Below are positions 57,318 to 64,000 of a stretch of DNA of 64,000 bases, one piece after another. The notes beneath the pieces were generated by a model, which had not been told where the DNA came from, did no database searches, and saw only the letters and a list, made by a program, of their open reading frames with translations. The first letter of the stretch is position 1; every line of letters starts with the position of its first letter. Where the stretch lies: the NCBI RefSeq assembly GCF_035668035.1, contig NZ_JAYMYJ010000030.1:1-64000 (forward strand). Direction: 5' to 3'. The position numbers and the translations under genes are program-made. Source of the DNA: Thiothrix phosphatis. Its GTDB lineage: Bacteria > Pseudomonadota > Gammaproteobacteria > Thiotrichales > Thiotrichaceae.

Positions 57318-58759
57318 GGCGCACACACCCGCTGACGCCGTTCGGCCAAGGAAGCCACCGCCATCCTTGCATACTGGCGGATATTGCCGATGTTGAACAG
57401 CAACACCACCACTGCATACACCAGGACGCCGACCGTGACGCGAATCACAACACTTAACACGCCACCCATATCCGGCGCTTGCTCCATCAGCAGCAGCATA
57501 ATGCCCGACGCCAGCAGGATTTTGCCAAGTTCCGACCAGGGAATAATGAGCCTGAAACCCTTGCTCCCCAGAAAATAGCCATATACCAAGCACAGCAAGT
57601 AGGAAATGATTGAGCCGCCAATCGCCCCCATTGCACCAAACCGAGGGATCAGAGCAGTGTTCAGGAGCAGGTTAAGACCGGCTGCAACCGCCACCACTTT
57701 CACTGCATCACCTGTGCGCTTGCCCAACTGGAAAGACAACGACACATAAAACAGGTACAGGCAGTGCTCCAGCACCGCGATGCCGATCCACGGCAACAGT
57801 TGCAAAGAGGCCTGCACAAACTCTGGCCCGATCAACAAGGGGATGAACGCATGGCTGATGCCAATCAGGCCGAAAATGGACGGTACGGCGACCCCCATCA
57901 ACAGCATGAAATATTGCTTCAGTTTTTCTTCCGCCTGCGCCTGACCCTCATGCTCCAGCGTGTGGATGACGACCGGATAGGCCGCCAGATTCAGCGAACT
58001 GGTCAACATCATGATGATCTGATGCGGCACATTGTAAGCGACGGCATATTGCCCCGCTTCCGAATAACCCGCCAATGCACTGAGCAGCAAGCGGTCAGAC
58101 GTAAAAATCACATCCAGCAACACAAATGAAAGGCTCAACGGCAAACCGTAGAGCAGGATTTTTCTAAGGATGGCGAAATCAACCTCACGCCACTTCAGCA
58201 GCAGATAACGCCAGACGCCACCAAAAAACAACAAGGTCAGGAATATGCCCAGGGTCACCCCGCCCATTGCGCCGACCCAGGAATAGCCCATCCATACCAA
58301 CAGCAACCCAATGGCCAACGTCAGCAAAGTACGGGTCAACTCCGCCAAAAAATACTGCTGCACCTTTAGCGTAATGGAGTTAACCCGCTGGTAGGACTCG
58401 TACAAAGCCGTACTGACAAACAACAGAAAAAACGAACCTGCGATCAGGCCGTGCCCCTGCAACAGGGCGTAGCCCGCCGCCAGCAACCCCACTATCCCCG
58501 CAATCACCACGACCGAGAAGCTGATCAGGCGCTGCACGGATTCGGCAGACACATCCTGCGCATTCCAGAAACGCATGATCCCCACATACAACCAACCGAA
58601 CAGAAAGCCATTCATGCTCGAAACCAGCACCAGCAAAGTCGTGTAAACGCCGTATTCTTCAGTGCTTAACCAGCGGGTATAGGCGGCAACGGAAACAAAG
58701 CTCGCCAAAGCGGGAGCAACCTTCGCCAGCAGGTAAACCAGACCATGCTTAACGTACAT
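57314..58759 (-). CDS. Oligosaccharide flippase, Wzx/polysaccharide transporter family (481 aa)
   Basis: Moves the lipid-linked repeat unit across the inner membrane. Starts MYVKHGLVYLLAKVAPALASF; at least twelve hydrophobic segments are present, with the family pattern AAYTRWLSTEEYGVYTTLLVLVSS at the first. ATG at 58759 is preferred to GTG at 58762. It lies between two GT4 genes in one operon. A polysaccharide-biosynthesis MATE-like fold is expected. Confidence 0.88.
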   Translation of the reverse strand: MYVKHGLVYLLAKVAPALASFVSVAAYTRWLSTEEYGVYTTLLVLVSSMNGFLFGWLYVGIMRFWNAQDVSAESVQRLISFSVVVIAGIVGLLAAGYALLQGHGLIAGSFFLLFVSTALYESYQRVNSITLKVQQYFLAELTRTLLTLAIGLLLVWMGYSWVGAMGGVTLGIFLTLLFFGGVWRYLLLKWREVDFAILRKILLYGLPLSLSFVLLDVIFTSDRLLLSALAGYSEAGQYAVAYNVPHQIIMMLTSSLNLAAYPVVIHTLEHEGQAQAEEKLKQYFMLLMGVAVPSIFGLIGISHAFIPLLIGPEFVQASLQLLPWIGIAVLEHCLYLFYVSLSFQLGKRTGDAVKVVAVAAGLNLLLNTALIPRFGAMGAIGGSIISYLLCLVYGYFLGSKGFRLIIPWSELGKILLASGIMLLLMEQAPDMGGVLSVVIRVTVGVLVYAVVVLLFNIGNIRQYARMAVASLAERRQRVCAP

Positions 58760-58769
58760 CACCTATCCC

Positions 58770-59840
58770 TCAAACTGCCAACCATGCATCGGCGACGGCA
58801 GCAATATCATTGCTGTTTACCGATTCTTTCGCCTGATGCCGCATCTTCTCCCGCATTGCCGTATTCAGGAACATTTCATCAATGCCCGCAGCCAGCGCAT
58901 CCACCTGCCCCCTTTCAACCAGCAGGCCATTTTCACCAGAACGGATGATCTCCCGCGGGCCTGTCGGGCAATCTGTTGACACAATCGGGCAACCCAGCGC
59001 CAGGGCTTCAATCAACACCAGCGGATAACCTTCGTAATCACTGCTCATGACCTGAAATTCGGCTTTTGCCATGTACTTATAGGGGTTCACCTCAAATCCA
59101 GCCAGAATTACCCGCTCCTGTATGCCTAACGCAGCAATTTGCTGCTCAAGCAATTCACGTTGGCTGCCTTTGCCAACAATGACCAGCTTGCATTCCTGTT
59201 GCACTTGGCTGCGCGCATAAGCTTCAATCAGCAAATCAAAACGCTTTTGCCGTTCCAATCGGCCAACCGCCAAGATAAAACGCCCTTCAAATGCAATTGG
59301 CTCCCGCGCTTTTTCATTGATCAGCCGAATATTCACGGGATTATAAATGCACCGGACATTTCCCAGATGCGCGCGCTCAACCAACAAATCCTTCATTTGC
59401 CGGGAAACTGTAATCACCCGTTTGGCGCGTGGGTAAAACCACCTCACAGCCCGCCATTCATGGCGAGTCATCTTATCAGGGTCAAGGTGCATGGATAGGA
59501 CGGCATCACGGCTGGCCAATGCGCACGGCACATTGGAGGCCTCCAGAAATGAAAAAATATGATCGAACTTTTCTTGCTGAAAGACCTTCCTGAAATACCA
59601 TGCGCGTTTGAGCAGGGTAAACACTTGCCTCGGCAGACCGCCTGCCCGGCTGGGCAAATGCAGATGTATGGTTCGGCCAGGGTACGAAAAACGCGGAATG
59701 TCGCCATACTCTTCGAATTTTATTACGGTGACGTCATGATTCCTGGAATAAAACTCTTCGGCCAAATCAGCCGCGACCTTTTCTGCGCCACCTGGAGCCG
59801 CCATATCTGCAATGACGATAGCAATTTTCTTTGTTGACAC
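58770..59840 (-). CDS. Glycosyltransferase family 4 (356 aa)
   Basis: GTG start. N-terminal IAIVIADMAAPGGAEKVAADLAEEF, donor region RFILAVGRLERQKRFDLLIEAYA, KLVIVGKGSQRELLEQQI, then SDYEGYPLVLIEALALGCPIVSTDCPTGPREII, the EX7E block. It resembles the GT4 at 62824-63885 in nearly every motif, so the two may be an old duplication. Confidence 0.88.
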   Translation of the reverse strand: MSTKKIAIVIADMAAPGGAEKVAADLAEEFYSRNHDVTVIKFEEYGDIPRFSYPGRTIHLHLPSRAGGLPRQVFTLLKRAWYFRKVFQQEKFDHIFSFLEASNVPCALASRDAVLSMHLDPDKMTRHEWRAVRWFYPRAKRVITVSRQMKDLLVERAHLGNVRCIYNPVNIRLINEKAREPIAFEGRFILAVGRLERQKRFDLLIEAYARSQVQQECKLVIVGKGSQRELLEQQIAALGIQERVILAGFEVNPYKYMAKAEFQVMSSDYEGYPLVLIEALALGCPIVSTDCPTGPREIIRSGENGLLVERGQVDALAAGIDEMFLNTAMREKMRHQAKESVNSNDIAAVADAWLAV

Positions 59841-59849
59841 AGGAATACC

Positions 59850-61034
59850 CTATTTTTTAATCAGTTTACTGGAGGAATTTTTTATAGTTGATATTAATAC
59901 CGGCAATGAATAGGCGAACCAAACTTGCATACGGTCATGAATTGTTAATGACATTTGCCCTAAAAAGATAATGCCCAACATTGATAGCATGAGCAACCGT
60001 TCCAATGGGGGAAGTGAAAAGGCATAAACAAATGAAGCCACTATGACGCTACCATACAGCAACACACCAATAATCCCTTGCTCCGCTGCAATTGAAACAA
60101 AACTGTTATGAGCCGTATATTTCACATTATATTGATTAATTACCCTTCTGAATGAACTTAAACCATGCCCGACCACTGGGCTATGCTTCCATTCTTCATA
60201 GGCGTAGCCCCATATTACACTACGTTCATTTAATGTCCCTTCCGAAATTTCTTTACCGGTCGAAAATATACGCTCAATGGTTTGCTGAGGAATAACATTC
60301 GCAGCAATCACCAATACGCTGATGAGCGTCACGCCAGCAATGGCTTTACCCATGACGCCAGAGTTCTTGACTAAAGGCCATAAACCTGTGAGCCCAAGCA
60401 TCATGGTGACTGCGCCAGTACGTGATCCGGTAATCAGGATAGTAAACATCGCCATTGGCAAATACAGCACAGCCACTCCCCGTAATACCCAGTGGCGTGC
60501 AACCGTAAACAGATAAATGGCCAGTGGCATAGCCATCGCCAGTTTTACCGCAACCTCATTGGCGTCGAAATCCTTGATTTCCTGCCTGACCGTATTCCCC
60601 CCGATTTGGTAATCCTTCACCATCAGATAAACCAGCCACAAATCACCCAGAATAAAAGCCAGATACAACATCTGGAGATGTTTCTCCGTTTTGGCGAGCT
60701 GAAACAGCAACAGGGTAATCATCAACACATACAGATTACCCTTGATCGCCTGTTGGTAGCCACCGACTGCCTCTTCGCTTTCGTAAGGGATCGGCATCGC
60801 CGACCAGGTGTAGGACAGGATCACCCAAGCCACATACAACAACACCGGAATGTGCAGCGCAGGCACTGCGGACAATTCCGCCCCCATCACTATCAGCACA
60901 AACATCAGGCCAAACGCCATCAACCCGGCAATCTTGACCAGCGACATGCCAGCGACATCAACAGCCCCGTCTGTCGGCAATGCAAACACCAACATCATCA
61001 AGAAAAAAATGGCGATATTCCTGAGCGTGTTCAT
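59850..61034 (-). CDS. O-antigen ligase / Wzy-type polymerase (394 aa)
   Basis: Integral membrane protein with about ten to eleven helices (IAIFFLMMLVFALPTDGAVD, FGLMFVLIVMGAELSAVPAL and others) and a large periplasmic loop. The RHxV-type region KHSPVVGHGLSSFRRVINQYNVKYTAHNSFVSIAAEQG is the Wzy_C signature with GxG..F and H-N. Joins repeat units into exopolysaccharide. Overlaps the upstream gene by four bases. Confidence 0.85.
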   Translation of the reverse strand: MNTLRNIAIFFLMMLVFALPTDGAVDVAGMSLVKIAGLMAFGLMFVLIVMGAELSAVPALHIPVLLYVAWVILSYTWSAMPIPYESEEAVGGYQQAIKGNLYVLMITLLLFQLAKTEKHLQMLYLAFILGDLWLVYLMVKDYQIGGNTVRQEIKDFDANEVAVKLAMAMPLAIYLFTVARHWVLRGVAVLYLPMAMFTILITGSRTGAVTMMLGLTGLWPLVKNSGVMGKAIAGVTLISVLVIAANVIPQQTIERIFSTGKEISEGTLNERSVIWGYAYEEWKHSPVVGHGLSSFRRVINQYNVKYTAHNSFVSIAAEQGIIGVLLYGSVIVASFVYAFSLPPLERLLMLSMLGIIFLGQMSLTIHDRMQVWFAYSLPVLISTIKNSSSKLIKK

Positions 61035-62824
61035 TGGCTCCGCCCTTGCTGTTGGTGGGTCTGCGCCAATGCTTCCAGCTTCTCGCCAAGCGCCTGCCGT
61101 ACCTGCATCAATAACACCGGATCATTGTCCCAGTCGCCAAAATTGCGGGCGATGCGACCAAGTTGCTGATCCACAAACGCCTTTTCCCCCGCCTGCAGCA
61201 ACAGGTCGATGTACATGTAATCTTCCACGGATTCACGTATCCATTTCAGGCGCAAGGAAGCCACCGGCCCATCAAAGCCAAACTGCTCCTTATGCGCCGG
61301 GTAAACCAGCAACCCATCGCCATTGAAACGGATGCCGGGCGGATCAGTGCTGACAAAACTGGCGGCGTCATTCCAAACATCCGCGCCATCGAACCATGAC
61401 AGCGTGTCCCAATAACCCAACCCGGTCACGCCATAGCGATGCAGCAGCCAAGCAGGAATCCGGTAATTGATGGCAGGAAAATCCAGTTGCCAGACAGGTG
61501 GGTAGCTTCCCTTCAACACATCGGCCTTGGGGTTAAGCTTTTTATATTCAGGGAAATCCAGCACCAGAGCCGTATACGCCCAGACCTCCTCACCTGCCGC
61601 CAACCGCTGGCCAACGGTATTCTTGCCGAGATAATCCACATCCCGCCATAGGTCGTAAAATTTAGGAATCCAGACATCCACTTTGCCTGTCAGGCTACCA
61701 AGTTCAGGTTTCTCATTCAGCGGCGGCTCACTGACCTGAAAACGGATTTTCTCCCCCACCTCATCGAAAAAATCACCCCAACGGCGGGCGTACTGATAAG
61801 CCTCCCGAGTGTCAGGCTCATCCACGAATGATGGGTCGGTATAACAACGCCCATGCCCTGCATGTTGCCCACACCAAGCGGCGTACTCGCGGATAAACTG
61901 CTGGGCTTTTTGCCGATCCTTGCCTAATGGATCAGCAAACGGATAACTATCCGCAAACACATAGGTATAAGCGGAAGCATGTTTATCCTGCATGTAATGC
62001 CGCATGTTGTCCGTCACAGTCCCCAAACCGGCGAACTGGCGATCAAAATCCGGCCTGCCTGCTTCATCAGCTTCAGGAGCCGCATCCCAGAAGCTTTCCG
62101 GCGACAGATGATGATCCAGCAGGAAATCGTTATAAGCCCTCACCAGACGGTTATCCGCAACGGATTCGCCGGTGCGTTCAAAGCCATACACATCCGCCAC
62201 CCGGTAACCATTCGTACCGAATACGGTGCGTAGTGGAGAGCGTTCCGGCAGCGTGAAATTCCAGACTTTCAGGGTCACTGGCAATTCCTGCGCGGCTTCG
62301 CCGTCAGCCGTGACAGTGACCACGCCGCTGTAAACACCGGGCTTCGTATCCTGGGGTACATAGACATCCACCCATACCGGCAAATTTTCCCCAGCCGTCA
62401 GGTTTTGCGGAAACGCACGGTAAGCTGTCGCCACGTCCTTGGCCGGATTATCCGCAGGCAAAAGAATATCCGGCCAGGATTGCGGGGCGTAAGGCGAAGA
62501 AGGGGATGGCGTGCTGACCTTGACATAACGCTCCCGGAACACCTGCAAACCATCAATCACGTCCCCCGCCGCATTGCGCAACGCCGAAACCTTGGCCTGG
62601 ACATTCGCCGCGCCGCCGTCACCCGCCGTAATGACGAACTGGAAACCTTCATACTCATTGCGGGCGGCAAACAACTCCACCCTTTTACCACCCGTCACTG
62701 CCTCAAAACGGGAAAACCGCTCCAGCACCCCAATCGACCGGACTTGCAAACCGGCTACTGGCGGCGGCTTTGGGGAACAACCGTCCAAACCCAGCAGCAC
62801 CAAGCAGCAACATATCCAACGCAT
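61031..62824 (-). CDS. DUF4091 / GH123-like lipoprotein (597 aa)
   Basis: Starts MRWICCCLVLLGLDGCSPKP: lipoprotein signal with lipobox LGLDGC. The N-terminal beta domain (residues about 35-190) has EYEGFQFVITAG and FPQNLTAGENLPVWVDVYVPQDTKPGVYSG. The TIM-barrel-like middle covers about 240-520 (VWIPKFYDLWRDVDYLGKN, VTGLGYWDTLSWFDGADVWN), and the DUF4091 tail LRLKWIRESVEDYMYIDLLL follows. Such proteins hydrolyse glycans (GH123 relatives). In this cluster it may trim or release exopolysaccharide at the outer membrane. The ATG overlaps the upstream stop as TGATG. Confidence 0.8.
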   Translation of the reverse strand: MRWICCCLVLLGLDGCSPKPPPVAGLQVRSIGVLERFSRFEAVTGGKRVELFAARNEYEGFQFVITAGDGGAANVQAKVSALRNAAGDVIDGLQVFRERYVKVSTPSPSSPYAPQSWPDILLPADNPAKDVATAYRAFPQNLTAGENLPVWVDVYVPQDTKPGVYSGVVTVTADGEAAQELPVTLKVWNFTLPERSPLRTVFGTNGYRVADVYGFERTGESVADNRLVRAYNDFLLDHHLSPESFWDAAPEADEAGRPDFDRQFAGLGTVTDNMRHYMQDKHASAYTYVFADSYPFADPLGKDRQKAQQFIREYAAWCGQHAGHGRCYTDPSFVDEPDTREAYQYARRWGDFFDEVGEKIRFQVSEPPLNEKPELGSLTGKVDVWIPKFYDLWRDVDYLGKNTVGQRLAAGEEVWAYTALVLDFPEYKKLNPKADVLKGSYPPVWQLDFPAINYRIPAWLLHRYGVTGLGYWDTLSWFDGADVWNDAASFVSTDPPGIRFNGDGLLVYPAHKEQFGFDGPVASLRLKWIRESVEDYMYIDLLLQAGEKAFVDQQLGRIARNFGDWDNDPVLLMQVRQALGEKLEALAQTHQQQGRSQ

Positions 62825-63885
62825 CAAAGGGCGAGCCATTGTTCCGCCACCTTTTCAATATCCAGGTATTCGACCGAAGCCGCCGCATTTTGCTGAAGGC
62901 GCGCATGCAGCGCCACATCCAAGCACAAACGATCCAGTGCCGCCGACATGGCCTCCCGGTCATCAGAAGGCGTCAGCAGTCCATTGCTATCATGCTGGAT
63001 GATTTCCCTCGGCCCAGTCTCGCAATCCGTGGAGATTACCGGACGCCCCAGCCCCAGCGCCTCAATCAGGATTACGGGAAAACCTTCATGCAAACTGGAC
63101 ATCGCCAAACAATGGGCATTGGCAATGTACGGGTAAGGGTTGCGCATAAAGCCAGGCAGGATGACCTGTTTTTCCAGACCCTGCGCCTTGACTTGCTGCT
63201 CCAAGACAGGACGCCCACCACCTTCACCAAGGATCAGCAACTTGAAATCCTCCCGAATCCCGGCGGCGGCATAAGCGTCAATCAACATGGAAAAATTCTT
63301 TTCGGGACTGAGCCGTCCAGCCGCCACAATATATTGGCCGTCAATATGCACAGCAGGGCGTTCTTTAGCCAATTCACGGATGCGGTTCAGGTTGACAGGA
63401 TTGTATAGGCAAGTGATGTTTTGCAGGCCAAGACGTTGTTGGAAAATACGCATTCCATCCTGGGAAACGGCCACCACCATTTTAGCCCTTGGATACAACC
63501 ATTTGGCGAATAGCCAATCCAATTGGGAAAAGTTTCGATCAGGATTGCAATGGTTGGCGGCAATCGTCCGACGGCTCGCGAGGATGGACGGAAAGTTCGC
63601 ATGCTCCATCACGCTGATAATGACATCGAAACGCTTTGCCTGGAAAATCCGTTTGAGCTGGCCTGAACGCTCCAGAAAGTTCAATGTTTTGGCGACAAAG
63701 CCACTCTTGGACGGGCAACGGAGATCAATCAATTCACCTGCATATGGATAATACATGCGGCTCCCATCAAACAGGATCAGCGTGACATCATGTTGTTTCG
63801 CAAATTGGAACGAAAGGTCGGAGACAACTTTCTCCGCGCCGCCCATTCCCAGCGAATACACTATCAAAGCAATTTTCTTACGCAT
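62824..63885 (-). CDS. Glycosyltransferase family 4 (353 aa)
   Basis: Starts MRKKIALIVYSLGMGGAEKVVSDLSFQFA (GGAE motif). Later YIVAAGRLSPEKNFSMLIDAYAAAG, LLILGEGGGRPVLEQQVKAQ, and SSLHEGFPVILIEALGLGRPVISTDCETGPREII. Adds a sugar in repeat-unit synthesis. Coupled to the following DUF4091 gene. Confidence 0.88.
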   Translation of the reverse strand: MRKKIALIVYSLGMGGAEKVVSDLSFQFAKQHDVTLILFDGSRMYYPYAGELIDLRCPSKSGFVAKTLNFLERSGQLKRIFQAKRFDVIISVMEHANFPSILASRRTIAANHCNPDRNFSQLDWLFAKWLYPRAKMVVAVSQDGMRIFQQRLGLQNITCLYNPVNLNRIRELAKERPAVHIDGQYIVAAGRLSPEKNFSMLIDAYAAAGIREDFKLLILGEGGGRPVLEQQVKAQGLEKQVILPGFMRNPYPYIANAHCLAMSSLHEGFPVILIEALGLGRPVISTDCETGPREIIQHDSNGLLTPSDDREAMSAALDRLCLDVALHARLQQNAAASVEYLDIEKVAEQWLAL

Positions 63886-63897
63886 TGTCGTTGCTAA

Positions 63898-64000
63898 TCA
63901 TATGTGGAACCAAAGCCAAGCCAGAGGAATGGCCACCACCACCAAGATTTGGCGATGACCCGCATAGTTAAAAAAACTGCTTAACTTGACCACCCAACGA
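63898..64000 (-). CDS. C-terminal end of an integral membrane protein (partial)
   Basis: The open stretch to the right edge ends RWVVKLSSFFNYAGHRQILVVVAIPLAWLWFHI-stop. The hydrophobic helix (ILVVVAIPLAWLWFHI) suggests a membrane protein, such as an acyltransferase, exosortase or transporter of the same exopolysaccharide operon. The gene starts beyond the window. It lies 13 bases upstream of the GT4 start. Confidence 0.5.
   Translation of the reverse strand, partial: RWVVKLSSFFNYAGHRQILVVVAIPLAWLWFHI

Overview
The window joins a prophage (about 1 to 35-39 kb, running off the left edge) to core chromosome of a moderately GC-rich gammaproteobacterium. The core part holds rpoD and dnaG side by side, a tRNA-Ile2(CAU) directly after rpoD (as ileX lies near rpoD in E. 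coli), gltB-gltD, and an exopolysaccharide cluster with XrtA/PEP-CTERM-type accessory genes. My guess is a Thiotrichales/Thiothrix-like host, but that is an impression from protein style and not something the sequence proves.

Layout. (a) 1-20.9 kb, minus strand: the late operon of a short-tailed phage (podovirus-like, BPP-1/P22 style). Transcription runs leftwards: small and large terminase (the latter with a one-base frameshift), portal, collagen-like and other fibres, an endolysin with a membrane-binding tail, more fibres with a shared repeat module, a lipoprotein esterase, scaffold, capsid, head-tail adaptors, a His/Cys-rich small protein, a large tail protein and ejection-type proteins. 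Strong leftward terminators divide it. (b) 21.1-22.1 kb, plus strand: a self-contained unit with its own promoter, palindrome and terminator that encodes a Cys-rich secreted protein, then three small genes. (c) 22.1-25.9 kb: a leftward early operon ending in a winged-helix replication-initiator-like gene next to iteron-like repeats. (d) 25.9-28.2 kb: the immunity switch, with a Cro/YdaS-like gene facing a CI-like repressor whose S24 domain lacks the catalytic residues. A 16-bp operator occurs in five places and links this switch to a promoter for an unknown gene plus a TacT-like GNAT toxin, and to the promoter of a rightward operon. (e) 28.2-35.3 kb: that rightward operon, starting with a Fis-like gene, then many small secreted or membrane proteins (3D-domain lipoprotein, HExxH protein, a repeat-broken coiled-coil membrane protein, an orphan FtsK tail), and ending with DUF4224 and a tyrosine integrase. 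(f) 35.3-39.1 kb: RelB/YafQ toxin-antitoxin, a C4-type antisense RNA upstream of a KilA-N antirepressor, a frameshifted gene with an XRE-ImmA/IrrE partner, and an orphan UmuD-like protein. (g) 39.5-64 kb: chromosome.

How it fits together. The repressor probably holds three prophage transcripts down through the shared operator (leftward replication operon, GNAT unit, Fis-to-integrase operon). The second immunity locus (C4 RNA and KilA-N) could give a separate anti-repressor route to induction, which would matter because the repressor itself looks unable to self-cleave. The frameshifts in terL, the antirepressor tail and the 36.8-kb gene suggest decay or sequence errors. In the chromosome, gltBD make glutamate. 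The minus-strand operon from the right edge to 55.2 kb, with the plus-strand FemAB-like, glycosyltransferase and deacetylase genes and the BY-kinase, would build, flip, polymerise and modify an exopolysaccharide.
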